Shown: positions 34,515 through 43,625 of the stretch, one piece after another
Layout of the letters: each line of letters starts with the position of its first letter
Position numbering within the stretch: position 1 is the stretch's first letter
Assembly: GCA_900472175.1 (NCBI GenBank)
Contig: UCHD01000012.1
Coordinates: forward strand, 89,532-153,531
Origin: Hyphomicrobiales bacterium
Lineage (GTDB): Bacteria > Pseudomonadota > Alphaproteobacteria > Rhizobiales > Rhizobiaceae
Length of the DNA: 64,000 nucleotides
Direction: 5' to 3'
Notes under the pieces: model-generated
What the model was told of the DNA's origin: nothing
Database searches by the model: none
What the model saw: the letters and a program-made list of their open reading frames with translations, nothing else
Program-made: the position numbers and the translations under genes

Positions 34515-35354
34515 ATGATGCCGCGATTGATCCTGCTTGCATTTGCCGCCATCGTTCTCCTGCATGCCCTGTGGCCGATGCCCGCCCACGCGCAAAGCGC
34601 CCGTCCGCCGGTCAGTCAGTGCCAGGCGATCGCGCAGTCTGTTCCCGACGTCACTTTCGCAAGTTTCAAACCGTCGCTTGCCCTTAACGTTCAGGCGACT
34701 GCCGACGAAGCGGTTGTTATCACCTATGTTGGCCATTCGACGTTTCTGATCGAAACGCCCGGCGGCGTGTCGATCGCCACGGATTATAGCGGCTGGTATG
34801 TACCACCGAAGGTCCCGGACGTCGTTACGATGAACAAGGCACATTCCAGTCACTATACGCTGACGCCGGACCCGGCGATCAAGCATGTGCTGCATGGATG
34901 GGGCGATAGTGGACAGCCAGCCGATCACGATGTCGTGGTTGGCGACACCTATATCCGCAACGTCACGACGGATATCCGCGCCGGTGGCGCGACGATGGAG
35001 CCGGACGGCAATTCGATCTTCATCTTCGAGGTCGCGGGTCTTTGCATTGGCCATCTCGGGCATCTGCATCATGAACTCGACGATACCGACTATGCCGGGA
35101 TCGGCCGTCTCGATGTCCTGATGGTACCGGTCGATGGTGGCCTGACGATGGGTGCGGAAAGCATGAGCCGGGTGGTGACGCGGCTGCGCTCGTCGCTGAT
35201 CCTGCCGATGCACCGGCGCGGCCCGCCGGTCACCAACTTCCTGCAGATGTTTGGCGATGGCTTCGACAAAAGCTTTGCAACACAGGCAAGCGTGACGGTA
35301 TCGATGCGTTCCTTGCCAAGGAAGCCGCTGATTTATATCCTGCAGGGCGTCTGA
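34515..35354 (+). CDS. Secreted metallo-beta-lactamase-fold hydrolase
   Basis: A 279-residue MBL-fold protein started at the ATG after GTGAGGTGC. A signal peptide is present (RLILLAFAAIVLLHALWPMP, cleavage near AHAQS). The N-terminal MBL strand is YVGHSTFLIETPGG, with AHSSHYTLTPDP carrying metal-ligand histidines, GHLHHE near residue 185 and a C-terminal MHRRGPPVTN. The pattern resembles UlaG-like lactonases, with the HxHxDH motif degenerate (HSSHY). Periplasmic or secreted; the substrate is unknown. It is followed 16 bp later by another secreted protein gene. Confidence 0.82.
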   Translation: MMPRLILLAFAAIVLLHALWPMPAHAQSARPPVSQCQAIAQSVPDVTFASFKPSLALNVQATADEAVVITYVGHSTFLIETPGGVSIATDYSGWYVPPKVPDVVTMNKAHSSHYTLTPDPAIKHVLHGWGDSGQPADHDVVVGDTYIRNVTTDIRAGGATMEPDGNSIFIFEVAGLCIGHLGHLHHELDDTDYAGIGRLDVLMVPVDGGLTMGAESMSRVVTRLRSSLILPMHRRGPPVTNFLQMFGDGFDKSFATQASVTVSMRSLPRKPLIYILQGV

Positions 35355-35370
35355 CCCCGGGATCCATGGA

Positions 35371-35850
35371 ATGAAGTTTTTCGCTGTCTGTCTTCTTGCC
35401 GTTCTTTCCATGACACATCAGGTTTTAGCCGACGGCGCCCCGCCGCCGCGATTGCCGACGGTTGAAGGCGACAAGACGCCGGTGACCGTGCCGGAAACGA
35501 AAACGTTCGGGCGGCAGGAAGAATTCGTTCTGCCCTCCGGCAATATCGGCTGCATCTACACGCCTGAAGGTGGCACACAGGTCTATCAACCGGCGGATGG
35601 CGGGCCGGAACTGGCCTGCGACCGCGTCGAGCCAAGCTATGTCCGGGCGACATTGTCCCGCAAGGGCGCTGCCACGCTCGCCAAGAATGTCGGCGATCCC
35701 AGCTGCTGCTCGGCTGGCCCGGTGCTCGACTATGGTCAGACCTGGGCTGCTGGCCCGTTCTCCTGCCTTTCGACCCGCACCGGCCTCGCCTGCGAGCGCA
35801 ATGATGGCCATTCGTTCTTTCTCAGCCGCAAGCGCCTTGCCGCCAACTGA
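35371..35850 (+). CDS. Secreted DUF6636-like protein
   Basis: A 159-residue protein with a signal peptide (MKFFAVCLLAVLSMTHQVLA). The mature part has the pattern EFVLPSGNIGCIYTPEGG, then paired cysteines (ELACDRV, SCCSAG, FSCLSTRTGLACERNDGH), resembling the DUF6636 family (F-x-SPSGNI-x-C). The cysteines probably form disulfides in the periplasm. The function is unknown. It is 16 bp after the MBL-fold gene and likely co-transcribed. Confidence 0.75.
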   Translation: MKFFAVCLLAVLSMTHQVLADGAPPPRLPTVEGDKTPVTVPETKTFGRQEEFVLPSGNIGCIYTPEGGTQVYQPADGGPELACDRVEPSYVRATLSRKGAATLAKNVGDPSCCSAGPVLDYGQTWAAGPFSCLSTRTGLACERNDGHSFFLSRKRLAAN

Positions 35851-35937
35851 AAAAAAGCCACCCCTTCTGGACGCAAAGCGCCAATGAAACTATAAGGCGC
35901 CCAATTCCAAACACGACTAGCATGAGAAGAGGGCGCC

Positions 35938-36684
35938 ATGGCCGGCCATTCACAGTTTAAAAACATCATGCACCGCAAGGGCCGTCAGGACGCCGTGCGG
36001 TCGAAAATGTTCTCCAAGCTCGCGCGCGAAATCACCGTTGCGGTCAAGGGCGGTTTGCCTGACCCGACGATGAATGCGCGCCTGCGCCTGGCGATCCAGA
36101 ACGCCAAGGCGCAGTCGATGCCGAAGGACAATATCGAGCGCGCCATCAAGAAGGGTTCCGGTGCCGATGGCGAGAACTATGAAGAAGTCCGGTATGAAGG
36201 CTATGGCCCGGGCGGCGTTGCCGTTATCGTCGAAGCTTTGACCGACAACCGTAACCGCACGGCCTCCAACGTCCGCTCAACCTTCACCAAGGCCGGCGGC
36301 GCGCTGGGCGAAACGGGTTCCGTCTCCTTCTCGTTCGACCGCGTCGGTGAAATCTCCTACAAGCTCTCGGCTGGCGATGCCGACACGGTGATGGAAGCCG
36401 CGATCGAAGCCGGTGCCGACGATGTGACCACCGACGAGGACGGGCATTTCATCATCTGCGGTTTCGAAGCCATCGGCGATGTCTCCAAGGCCCTTGAAGC
36501 GACGCTCGGCGAAGCCGATACAGTCAAGGCGATCTGGAAGGCCCAGAACACGGTGCCGGTCGATGAAGAACGCGCCCAGTCGCTGATGAAGCTGATCGAT
36601 ACGCTGGAAGACGACGATGACGTGCAGAACGTCTACACCAACTTCGAAGTCTCCGACGAAGTGATGGCCAAGCTCTCGGCCTGA
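35938..36684 (+). CDS. yebC: YebC/PmpR-family transcriptional or translational regulator
   Basis: A 248-residue YebC protein. It begins [20 protein letters not shown], the family signature, continues with [20 protein letters not shown] and [19 protein letters not shown], and ends in a normal third domain. Homologues bind DNA or act on ribosomes stalled at proline stretches. It is monocistronic, with the ATG preceded by AGAAGAGGG. The neighbouring ruv genes are a common context for yebC. Confidence 0.96.
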   Translation: MAGHSQFKNIMHRKGRQDAVRSKMFSKLAREITVAVKGGLPDPTMNARLRLAIQNAKAQSMPKDNIERAIKKGSGADGENYEEVRYEGYGPGGVAVIVEALTDNRNRTASNVRSTFTKAGGALGETGSVSFSFDRVGEISYKLSAGDADTVMEAAIEAGADDVTTDEDGHFIICGFEAIGDVSKALEATLGEADTVKAIWKAQNTVPVDEERAQSLMKLIDTLEDDDDVQNVYTNFEVSDEVMAKLSA

Positions 36685-36777
36685 TTTGCGCCGGTTCACG
36701 TCACCGCCTGTCGGGATTGGCAAGCCAGTTCCGGCAGCTTGGTATTAGGCTCCTCTCTTTTGGAGAGAGTATTGACC

Positions 36778-37128
36778 ATGCAGACTGTGACGAAACTTGC
36801 GGCACCGGTGGCCGCTGACGGCGACCCGGCAACACTGGATGGCTGGGTTGTCGTATCCGGAACGCCGTCGATGAAGACCTGGGCGCTGCATACGTCGTCC
36901 GACGGTTCGATGGTTTCCGGCTACTGGGAAGCGACGCCTGGCACCTACCACGCGACTTACACGGCCTACGAGTTCGTCCACATGATCGCCGGCAAGATCA
37001 TCATCACACCGGATGGCGGTACGCCGGTCACGGTTGTTGCTGGTGACGCCTTCGTCGTTGAGGCCGATTTCAAAGGCACATGGGAAATCCTTGAAACGGT
37101 GCGCAAGCACTTCGATTTCAAGGTTTAA
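36778..37128 (+). CDS. Cupin-domain protein (EutQ-like)
   Basis: A 116-residue single cupin. It starts MQTVTKLAAPVAADGDPATL. The double-stranded beta-helix is outlined by SGYWEATPGTYHATYTAYEF (first cupin motif region) and GTPVTVVAGDAFVVEADFKG (second). It is most like the Cupin_3/EutQ group, which often lacks a strict metal set, and the expected HxH is absent. The function is unknown. A strong GGAGAG ribosome-binding site lies just upstream and a terminator just downstream. Confidence 0.85.
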   Translation: MQTVTKLAAPVAADGDPATLDGWVVVSGTPSMKTWALHTSSDGSMVSGYWEATPGTYHATYTAYEFVHMIAGKIIITPDGGTPVTVVAGDAFVVEADFKGTWEILETVRKHFDFKV

Positions 37129-37153
37129 GCCTGATCCCAGATTGAGTTTGTGG

Positions 37154-37182
37154 ATACCCCGGACTTCTCCGGGGTATTTTTT
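37154..37182 (+). terminator. Rho-independent terminator after the cupin gene
   Basis: Perfect 9 bp stem ATACCCCGG / CCGGGGTAT with a 6-nt loop, followed by TTTTT. It lies between the cupin and the convergent LLM gene and may serve both. Confidence 0.85.
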
Positions 37183-38182
37183 ATGCCGCTTGCGCGAGTT
37201 TCTGCTGCGCGTCCGCAAACAGCCGGACGGATTTCAGCCGGGCGTCCATGTCGAAGATTGGCATGGAGACGATCACCTCATCGGCATCGGTCTGGCCGAT
37301 GAATTGGTCGAGTTTCGTCCTGATCGTCTCCGGTCCGCCGACCACGGCATAGGTCATGGCGTGATCCACGAAGATCTTTTCATTGTCGCTCCACAGGCCG
37401 TCCATTGAATCCACCGGCGGCGGGAACTGGCCACGGGCGTTGCGGCGCAGCGCCACGAAGGATTGCTGCATCGAGGTGAAGAGGTGGCTGGCTTCGGCGT
37501 CGGTATCGGCGGCGACGCCCATGATGCCGACCATGGCATAGGGCTGGTCGAGATATTGCGACGGCTCGAAGCGCTCGCGATAGATTTCCAAGGCTGACAG
37601 GAGCATGTCCGGGGCAAAATGCGAGGCGAAGGCGAAGGGCAGGCCGAGCATGCCGGCCAGATGCGCGCTGAAATGGCTGGAGCCGAGCAGCCAGATCGGC
37701 ACGTTGCTATCGGCGCCGGGCACAGCGATCAGGTCCTGACCGTCCTTGATGGGGCCGAGCAAAGCCTGCAATTCGACGACGTCATTGGGGAAATTGTTGG
37801 CGCTGGCTTCCATGTTGCGGCGAAGTGCAGATGCGGTGCGCATGTCGGTTCCCGGCGCGCGGCCGAGGCCAAGATCGATACGGCCGGGATAGAGCGCGGC
37901 CAGCGTTCCGAACTGCTCGGCAATCACCAACGGCGAATGGTTGGGCAGCATGATGCCGCCGGAGCCGACGCGGATCGTCTTGGTGCCGGCTGCCACATGC
38001 GAAATGACGATCGATGTTGCAGCACTTGCGATGCCCTTCATGCCGTGATGTTCGGCCAGCCAGAAACGCTTGTAGCCGGATGCTTCCGCTTCCTGCGCCA
38101 GCCTGCGCGAATTTTGCAAGGCTTGCGAAGCATCTGACCCTTGCGTGATTGGCGAAAGGTCGAGGATCGAAAAGGGCACCAT
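37181..38182 (-). CDS. LLM-class flavin-dependent oxidoreductase
   Basis: A 333-residue luciferase-like monooxygenase. It starts [20 protein letters not shown]; the frame is open far upstream but into ruvC. The typical segments are [20 protein letters not shown] (about 40-59), [19 protein letters not shown] and [16 protein letters not shown] (about 107). It uses FMNH2 supplied by a reductase and oxygen, but the substrate is unknown. It is divergent from ruvC across about 170 bp. Confidence 0.9.
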   Translation of the reverse strand: MVPFSILDLSPITQGSDASQALQNSRRLAQEAEASGYKRFWLAEHHGMKGIASAATSIVISHVAAGTKTIRVGSGGIMLPNHSPLVIAEQFGTLAALYPGRIDLGLGRAPGTDMRTASALRRNMEASANNFPNDVVELQALLGPIKDGQDLIAVPGADSNVPIWLLGSSHFSAHLAGMLGLPFAFASHFAPDMLLSALEIYRERFEPSQYLDQPYAMVGIMGVAADTDAEASHLFTSMQQSFVALRRNARGQFPPPVDSMDGLWSDNEKIFVDHAMTYAVVGGPETIRTKLDQFIGQTDADEVIVSMPIFDMDARLKSVRLFADAQQKLAQAA

Positions 38183-38356
38183 GGGAAAAGCCTTCGATGA
38201 ATGGAACTGATAGAAGCCTATGTAAGATCGAATTTCGTAAATCCAACCCTGGACGGCGAAATGTGATAGGGGGCGAACAGCTGAATTCTTGCGGATGTTT
38301 TTGTTTTGTTCACATTTTGCTGGCAGCGTCCGGGCATGAGTATTAAGCTTCCCACC

Positions 38357-38869
38357 ATGCAAAACACGATTCGCATCATCGGCATTGATCCGGGCCTGCG
38401 CCGTACCGGTTGGGGCGTCATCGATACGCTCGGCAATTCCCTGCGTTTCGTCGCCTCCGGCACTGTTACTTCGGATGGAGACATGGATCTGGCCTCGCGG
38501 CTTTGCCAGTTGCACGATGGTTTGGCCGATGTCATTCACGTTCACAAGCCGGATGAGGCGGCCGTCGAGCAGACTTTCGTCAACAAGGATGCGGTGGCGA
38601 CCCTCAAGCTTGGCCAAGCCCGCGGCATTGCCATGCTTGTGCCAGCACGGGCGGGATTGCAGGTCGCTGAATATGCGCCGAATGCGGTGAAGAAATCCGT
38701 CATCGGCGTTGGTCATGGTGAGAAGCAGCAAATCCACATGATGCTGAAAATCCTGATGCCCAAGGCCGAATTCAAGGGCAATGACGCGGCTGATGCCTTG
38801 GCGATCGCTATTTGCCACGCCCACAATCGCGGTGGCGCCCGCATGCGCATGGCGGCACTCGCAGGCTGA
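38357..38869 (+). CDS. ruvC: Crossover junction endodeoxyribonuclease RuvC
   Basis: A 170-residue Holliday junction resolvase. The start is the ATG giving [13 protein letters not shown]. Acidic catalytic residues are all present: D11 ([13 protein letters not shown]), E71 (AAVEQTFV), D143 and D146 ([11 protein letters not shown]). It cuts junctions bound by RuvAB during recombinational repair. A vapBC module lies between it and ruvA, breaking the usual ruvCAB order. Confidence 0.96.
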   Translation: MQNTIRIIGIDPGLRRTGWGVIDTLGNSLRFVASGTVTSDGDMDLASRLCQLHDGLADVIHVHKPDEAAVEQTFVNKDAVATLKLGQARGIAMLVPARAGLQVAEYAPNAVKKSVIGVGHGEKQQIHMMLKILMPKAEFKGNDAADALAIAICHAHNRGGARMRMAALAG

Positions 38870-38876
38870 TTTGTTC

Positions 38877-38923
38877 TTGACTTGTTCTGTTTTGGCGCTT
38901 AAGTAATACCTCAGAGGTATTAC
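38877..38923 (+). promoter_or_regulatory. Promoter and operator of vapBC
   Basis: A -35 TTGACT (38877-38882) and -10 TAAGTA (38900-38905) with a 17 bp spacer. A perfect inverted repeat, GTAATACCTC and its complement around one central base, covers 38903-38923. It overlaps the -10 and includes the GAGG Shine-Dalgarno, ending one base before the vapB ATG. Binding by the VapBC complex would block both transcription and translation starts. Confidence 0.7.
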
Positions 38924-38924
38924 C

Positions 38925-39191
38925 ATGCGTGTGACGGAAAAAGGTCAGGTGACTATCCCGAAGGAAATCAGAGACCGCCTCGGTATCGTGCCGGGATCGG
39001 AGGTGGATTTCGTTGCGTCCAGCAAGGGCGCGTTGCTGGTGCGGGTGGATGCTGCGGTGAACGAGCCGGTTATCCGTGACTTTGACGACTGGGCAGCCAG
39101 CGTGAAGGGAACGTTTGACACCGGAGGCAAGAGCACGGACGAGTTCATGATCTGGCTGAGGGGCGAACGTGACGATCTCGTCCCTCGTTGA
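38925..39191 (+). CDS. vapB: AbrB/MazE-fold antitoxin VapB
   Basis: An 88-residue antitoxin. The first 45 residues are an AbrB swapped-hairpin DNA-binding domain: [20 protein letters not shown], then [20 protein letters not shown]. The C-terminal tail should wrap the toxin. It follows a perfect palindromic operator and overlaps vapC by 23 bp, the usual order for vapBC. Confidence 0.92.
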   Translation: MRVTEKGQVTIPKEIRDRLGIVPGSEVDFVASSKGALLVRVDAAVNEPVIRDFDDWAASVKGTFDTGGKSTDEFMIWLRGERDDLVPR

Positions 39192-39588
39192 TACCAATAT
39201 CTTCATTGATGTTCTCGGGCCTGAAACGCCCATTCGCCCATGGTCGCTTAAAGCTCTGCGGCAATGCGTCAGCGACGGAACATTGGTCCTTAGCTCGATT
39301 GTTTGGTCCGAACTTGCGGCGTCGCCCATTTCAGAAGGAGAGCTGCTTGCGGCCTTGAGCTGGCTTGACCCCAAACGTGAAAATATCCCGTACGAGGCGG
39401 CATTCCGAGCGGGTAAGGCGCATCGTGCCTATCGTCTTGCCGGTGGTCAGCGGGAGCGGACATTGCCGGATTTTCTCATCGGCGCCCATGCCGACTGGCG
39501 CAGACACCGTCTGTTGACGAGGGATGGGGCCAGATACAGTTCTTATTTCCCTTCCGTCGAACTGATCACGCCGGACACTCACCCATGA
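39169..39588 (+). CDS. vapC: PIN-domain ribonuclease toxin VapC
   Basis: A 139-residue PIN-domain toxin with a GTG start that overlaps vapB by 23 bp and follows the GAGGGGCG ribosome-binding site. The acidic metal-binding residues are in place: D8 ([12 protein letters not shown]), E48 (IVWSELAA), D101 ([11 protein letters not shown]) and D109. VapC toxins cut tRNA or rRNA in a sequence-specific manner. It lies 13 bp before ruvA, so its transcript probably reads into ruvA. Confidence 0.92.
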   Translation: MTISSLVDTNIFIDVLGPETPIRPWSLKALRQCVSDGTLVLSSIVWSELAASPISEGELLAALSWLDPKRENIPYEAAFRAGKAHRAYRLAGGQRERTLPDFLIGAHADWRRHRLLTRDGARYSSYFPSVELITPDTHP

Positions 39589-39601
39589 AGGATTTTGCGC
39601 C

Positions 39602-40219
39602 ATGATCGGCAAGCTGAAGGGAACGATCGACGAGATCGGTGACGACCATGTCGTTGTCGATGTACATGGCGTCGGCTATGTCGCCCATTGTTCGTCGCGC
39701 ACGCTGTCGAAAATCGGCTCGCCGGGCGAAGCGATCGTGCTGTTTATCGAAACCTATGTGCGCGAAGATCAATTACGGCTGTTTGGTTTCCTGTCGGCGC
39801 TGGAGCGGGAATGGTTCCGGCTGCTGCAGAGCGTGCAGGGTGTCGGCTCCAAGGTGGCGCTTGCCGTTCTTTCCGTGCTGACGCCCGGCGAACTGGCCAA
39901 TGCCATTGCGTTGCAGGACAAGACCTCGGTGTCGCGAGCGCCCGGCGTCGGGCCGAAGGTTGCCGTGCGCATTGTCACCGAACTCAAGAACAAGGCACCG
40001 GCCTTTGCCGGCGAGGCGGGTGCCAATATCGGCCTGAAGCAGGAGCTTGGCGAAGGCGTCGCCTCGGCGCCGGTCTCCGATGCGGTCTCGGCGCTCAGCA
40101 ATCTCGGCTACTCGCGCGATCAGGCAGCCAATGCGGTGGCGGCGGCGTTGAAGAATGGCGGTGAGGGGCTGGACAGCGCCAAGCTGATCCGGCTGGGGCT
40201 GAAAGAGCTGGCGCGCTAA
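39602..40219 (+). CDS. ruvA: Holliday junction DNA helicase RuvA
   Basis: A 205-residue RuvA. Domain I starts [20 protein letters not shown], domain II has helix-hairpin-helix motifs ([20 protein letters not shown], then [19 protein letters not shown]), and domain III is the C-terminal helix bundle that contacts RuvB. It recognises four-way junctions and recruits RuvB rings. It is co-directional with vapBC upstream (13 bp) and ruvB downstream (40 bp). Confidence 0.96.
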   Translation: MIGKLKGTIDEIGDDHVVVDVHGVGYVAHCSSRTLSKIGSPGEAIVLFIETYVREDQLRLFGFLSALEREWFRLLQSVQGVGSKVALAVLSVLTPGELANAIALQDKTSVSRAPGVGPKVAVRIVTELKNKAPAFAGEAGANIGLKQELGEGVASAPVSDAVSALSNLGYSRDQAANAVAAALKNGGEGLDSAKLIRLGLKELAR

Positions 40220-40259
40220 CTGCGTTGCCCTGGCGTTCGAGGCATGAGATTGAGTGTAC

Positions 40260-41300
40260 ATGAGTGAAGAGCAGAGACTGATCACCCCAGAAAAGCGCGG
40301 CGAGGATCTGGATACGACCCTGCGGCCGCAGACGCTGGACGAGTTTACCGGTCAGGCGGAAGCGCGTGCCAATCTGAAAATTTTCATCGAGGCGGCAAAG
40401 AACCGCGGCGAGGCGCTGGACCATGTTCTGTTCGTCGGTCCGCCCGGCCTTGGCAAGACGACGCTGGCGCAGATCATGGCCAAGGAACTCGGCGTCAATT
40501 TCCGCTCGACATCCGGTCCCGTGATCGCCAAGGCCGGTGATCTTGCCGCCCTTCTGACCAATCTCGAAGACCGGGACGTGCTGTTCATTGACGAAATCCA
40601 CCGGCTGAACCCAGCCGTCGAGGAAATCCTCTATCCGGCGATGGAGGATTTTCAGCTCGACCTGATCATCGGCGAGGGTCCGGCGGCGCGCTCGGTGAAG
40701 ATCGACCTGTCGAAATTTACGCTGGTCGCCGCCACTACCCGGCTTGGGCTGTTGACGACGCCGCTGCGCGACCGGTTTGGCATTCCGGTGCGCTTGAGTT
40801 TCTATACGGTCGAGGAGTTGGAACTGATCGTCAGGCGTGGAGCTAGGCTGATGGGTCTCGGTATTACGGATGACGGTGCCCGAGAAATCGCCCGCCGGGC
40901 GCGCGGCACGCCGCGCATCGCGGGCCGGCTTCTGCGCCGGGTGCGTGATTTTGCCGAAGTCGCCAAGGCTGAGGCTGTGACCAAGCAGATCGCCGACGAG
41001 GCGCTGACACGGTTGCTGGTTGACAATATGGGCCTCGATCAACTCGACAAACGTTATCTGACCATGATTGCGCTGAATTTTGGTGGCGGTCCGGTTGGCA
41101 TTGAAACCATTGCGGCAGGGCTGTCTGAACCCCGCGACGCGATCGAAGACATCATCGAACCCTACATGATCCAGCAGGGTTTTATCCAGCGTACGCCGCG
41201 CGGGCGTATTTTAACCGCAAACGCATGGAAACACCTTGGATTGCAGGTGCCGAAGGATCTGGAAGCCACTCAGTTCCGGCTGTTCCAAGAGGATGATTGA
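40260..41300 (+). CDS. ruvB: Holliday junction branch-migration ATPase RuvB
   Basis: A 346-residue AAA+ motor. The ATG giving [10 protein letters not shown] is preferred over a GTG two codons earlier. Walker [10 protein letters not shown] at 60-68, Walker [11 protein letters not shown] near 108, the sensor [14 protein letters not shown] and the C-terminal winged helix with [12 protein letters not shown]. It forms hexameric rings that drive branch migration with RuvA. The next gene follows the stop codon without a gap. Confidence 0.97.
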   Translation: MSEEQRLITPEKRGEDLDTTLRPQTLDEFTGQAEARANLKIFIEAAKNRGEALDHVLFVGPPGLGKTTLAQIMAKELGVNFRSTSGPVIAKAGDLAALLTNLEDRDVLFIDEIHRLNPAVEEILYPAMEDFQLDLIIGEGPAARSVKIDLSKFTLVAATTRLGLLTTPLRDRFGIPVRLSFYTVEELELIVRRGARLMGLGITDDGAREIARRARGTPRIAGRLLRRVRDFAEVAKAEAVTKQIADEALTRLLVDNMGLDQLDKRYLTMIALNFGGGPVGIETIAAGLSEPRDAIEDIIEPYMIQQGFIQRTPRGRILTANAWKHLGLQVPKDLEATQFRLFQEDD

Positions 41301-42173
41301 TTGTTGACGCGGCGGAGCTTTGTCAGAACGCTTGGTGCCCTGATGTTGTCGGGCGTCGCGTCCGGGGCCTATGCCGTGGGGATCGAGCCCGTGGGGCGGC
41401 CGCGGGTCGTTCGCTACAATCTGGTGCCAAACAAATGGCCGGCCGGGCTGAAACTGCGGTTGGTGATCCTGGCCGATCTTCATGCGTGCAGACCCTGGAT
41501 GCCACCGCGCCGGATCGGCGATATCTGCGATCAAGCCAATGCGCTTGAGGGCGACGTGATCCTGCTGTTGGGCGATTTTCTCTCCGGCATGCGCATGGGC
41601 GGAAACCGGATAACGTCCGATGAGTGGGCAGGCAAACTTGCCCGTCTTGCTGCGCCTCTTGGCGTTCATGCGGTCATGGGAAACCATGACTGGATCGACG
41701 ATCCCGACGCGATGATCGCAGGCACGGGGCCGACGATCGTGCACAAGGCACTGGCCTCGATCAACGTCCCTGTTTACGAGAATCAAGCGGCCCGTTTTGA
41801 AAAGGACGGCGAAGGCTTTTGGCTGGCAGGTCTTGCCGATCAGATCGGCCCACGCGAAGGCCTCGACGATTTGCCAGGAACCCTGGCGCAGGTCACAGAC
41901 GAAGCGCCGGTCATCCTGATGGCGCATGAGCCGGATGTTTTTCCAACGGTGCCGAACAGGGTATCCGTGACGTTGTCGGGGCATACGCATGGCGGGCAGA
42001 TCCGGCTGTTCGGCTATTCACCGATCGTGCCTTCGCGCTACCGTAACAGGTACGCCTACGGGCATATCGTTGAAAACGAATGTAACCTGATCGTTTCAGG
42101 CGGCCTCGGTTGCTCGATTGCCCCGATCCGCTTCGGCTCGCCGCCGGAAATCGTCGTCGTCGAACTTGGATAG
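41301..42173 (+). CDS. Tat-exported metallophosphoesterase
   Basis: A 290-residue protein with a TTG start directly abutting the ruvB stop. It has a twin-arginine signal peptide (TRRSFVRTLGALMLSGVA, cleavage near AYAVG). The calcineurin-like fold shows all its metal motifs: VILADLHACRP (D-x-H), LLLGDFL (GD), AVMGNHDWIDD (GNHD), LSGHTHGGQIR (GHTH). It resembles YaeI/YkuE-type periplasmic phosphodiesterases that are often Tat substrates. The substrate is unknown. The Nudix gene follows within 3 bp. Confidence 0.9.
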   Translation: MLTRRSFVRTLGALMLSGVASGAYAVGIEPVGRPRVVRYNLVPNKWPAGLKLRLVILADLHACRPWMPPRRIGDICDQANALEGDVILLLGDFLSGMRMGGNRITSDEWAGKLARLAAPLGVHAVMGNHDWIDDPDAMIAGTGPTIVHKALASINVPVYENQAARFEKDGEGFWLAGLADQIGPREGLDDLPGTLAQVTDEAPVILMAHEPDVFPTVPNRVSVTLSGHTHGGQIRLFGYSPIVPSRYRNRYAYGHIVENECNLIVSGGLGCSIAPIRFGSPPEIVVVELG

Positions 42174-42176
42174 ATC

Positions 42177-42686
42177 ATGCCCAAACGCAAGATGATCCGG
42201 ATGGATGGACCGCACAGGCGGCGGTTCAATTTTCGCATTGCCGGGCTTGGTTTTCGCGAGGGGCATGTTCTGGTGCATCGGGCCGTGCATGAGGATTTCT
42301 GGACGTTTCCGGGCGGGCGGGCCGAGATCGGCGAGACGTCGGTGGAGACGCTGAAACGCGAGATGGTCGAGGAACTGGGCGTCGAGGTCACCGTCGGCCG
42401 CTTGCTGTGGACCGTGGAAAATTTCTTCCGCTACGAAGAGCGCGACTATCACGAGATCGGCTTCTACTACCAGATGGAAATCCCCGGGGATTTTCCGTTT
42501 CATCCAAGCGACATCGTGCATCGCCTGAGGGACGGCAAGAACGACCTTGAATTCAAATGGGTGAAGGCGACCAGAGCGGCGCTCACGGAACTGGATATTC
42601 CCCCCTATTTCATTGCCGAGCAGATCGAGACGCTGCCGGTGACGCCGGTGCACATCATCTGGGATGATGGCAATCTCGACCGGTAG
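42177..42686 (+). CDS. Nudix hydrolase
   Basis: A 169-residue Nudix protein. The Nudix box is perfect: GRAEIGETSVETLK followed by REMVEELGV (G-x5-E-x7-RE-U-x-EE-x-G-U), near residues 44-66. It begins PKRKMIRMDGPHRRRFNFRI. The substrate is a nucleoside diphosphate-linked molecule that cannot be named from sequence. It starts 3 bp after the phosphoesterase gene, so both are likely read from the ruvB transcript. It converges on the sqd operon. Confidence 0.9.
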   Translation: MPKRKMIRMDGPHRRRFNFRIAGLGFREGHVLVHRAVHEDFWTFPGGRAEIGETSVETLKREMVEELGVEVTVGRLLWTVENFFRYEERDYHEIGFYYQMEIPGDFPFHPSDIVHRLRDGKNDLEFKWVKATRAALTELDIPPYFIAEQIETLPVTPVHIIWDDGNLDR

Positions 42687-42693
42687 GCGGCCC

Positions 42694-42716
42694 CGCCCGA
42701 AGATGGGCGGCTTTTC
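42694..42716 (+). terminator. Weak terminator after the Nudix gene
   Basis: 6 bp stem CCGCCC / GGGCGG with a 6-nt loop followed by CTTTTCG, between convergent stops. Confidence 0.5.
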
Positions 42717-42724
42717 GATGCCTT

Positions 42725-43612
42725 CTAAGCCAAGTGTCTTATCGTCTGTTTGAGCCGTTCCATTCCACCCGGCTTCCAGCCCAGCGCCTCGATCTTGCAG
42801 GTGTCCATGGCATTGTAGCCCGCCTTTCCCGCTGCGGCAGGCAAGGGGTGGGGGCAGCCGGTGGCCCGTTGCAGGATCGACATGATTTCATGGGTATCGG
42901 TCAGGAAATCGGAGACGTTGAAAATCTCGCCATTGACCCGCACAGGATCGGATTCCAGCATCAGGCGAACGGCGCGGGCGACGTCGTCGCCATGCACTTC
43001 AGTGCCAGCGCGGACGGCTATCTGCCTACCGGCCAGATAATCCTCGAAAAGCTCAGCCCATTTATGCCGCCGGCCCGGTCCTCCCGGTCCGTAGATGCCG
43101 GTCGCCCGCAAGCTTGCCGTGACGAAACCATGGCCGCAGAGCGAGCGCAGGCTTCGCTCGGCCTGCAGCTTCACATCGCCATAGAGAGTGCCGGGCTTGC
43201 CGGGCATGTCTTCTTTCAACAGCGCGCCTGGCGGTTGCGGACCATAAGCTGCGCGGCTGGACAGGAAGACGCAGCGGCGCACGCCGGCATCGCGGGCGGT
43301 TTCGAACAGCCGCACGGTTCCGTCGAGATTGGCGCGCTGGAACCCTTGCGGATCATCGCCCTCTCCGCCGCGGTATTTTCCAGGTACGTGGTCGAAGGCG
43401 GCATGAACGAAATAATAGACGTGATCAAAGGCCTCGATCTCGTCTGCATCCGGATCGAGCCGCAGGGGTACGAAAGCAACCTCCTTGGAGAAGAAGCCGG
43501 ATTCCGGCGCGGTCCGTCCGCCCACGCTAACCTTGTAGCCTTTGGCCAGCAGGTGCTCGACGATGAAGCGGCCAACATAGCCGGTGCCGCCGGAAACGAG
43601 AACGCGTGTCAT
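42725..43612 (-). CDS. sqdC: SqdC-like reductase/epimerase of sulfolipid synthesis
   Basis: A 295-residue short-chain, NAD(P)-binding protein of the extended SDR type, begun at the ATG giving MTRVLVSGGTGYVG. The Rossmann motif is LVSGGTGYVGRFIVEHLL (4-21). The canonical YxxxK pair of the extended SDR family is not obvious: the region VFLSSRAAYGPQPPGALL is followed by TLYGDVKLQAERSL, where Tyr and Lys are kept as Y-G-D-V-K. It is third in the sqdB-sqdD-sqdC operon known from rhizobia and Rhodobacter. SqdC is needed for normal sulfoquinovosyl diacylglycerol formation but its reaction is unsettled. Confidence 0.88.
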   Translation of the reverse strand: MTRVLVSGGTGYVGRFIVEHLLAKGYKVSVGGRTAPESGFFSKEVAFVPLRLDPDADEIEAFDHVYYFVHAAFDHVPGKYRGGEGDDPQGFQRANLDGTVRLFETARDAGVRRCVFLSSRAAYGPQPPGALLKEDMPGKPGTLYGDVKLQAERSLRSLCGHGFVTASLRATGIYGPGGPGRRHKWAELFEDYLAGRQIAVRAGTEVHGDDVARAVRLMLESDPVRVNGEIFNVSDFLTDTHEIMSILQRATGCPHPLPAAAGKAGYNAMDTCKIEALGWKPGGMERLKQTIRHLA

Positions 43613-43625
43613 GAGTTTCCTGATG

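Noticed and set aside
36740-36777. Small hairpin (CTCTC/GAGAG) over the cupin ribosome-binding site, considered as a riboswitch
   Set aside because: Only five base pairs, with no surrounding conserved structure.
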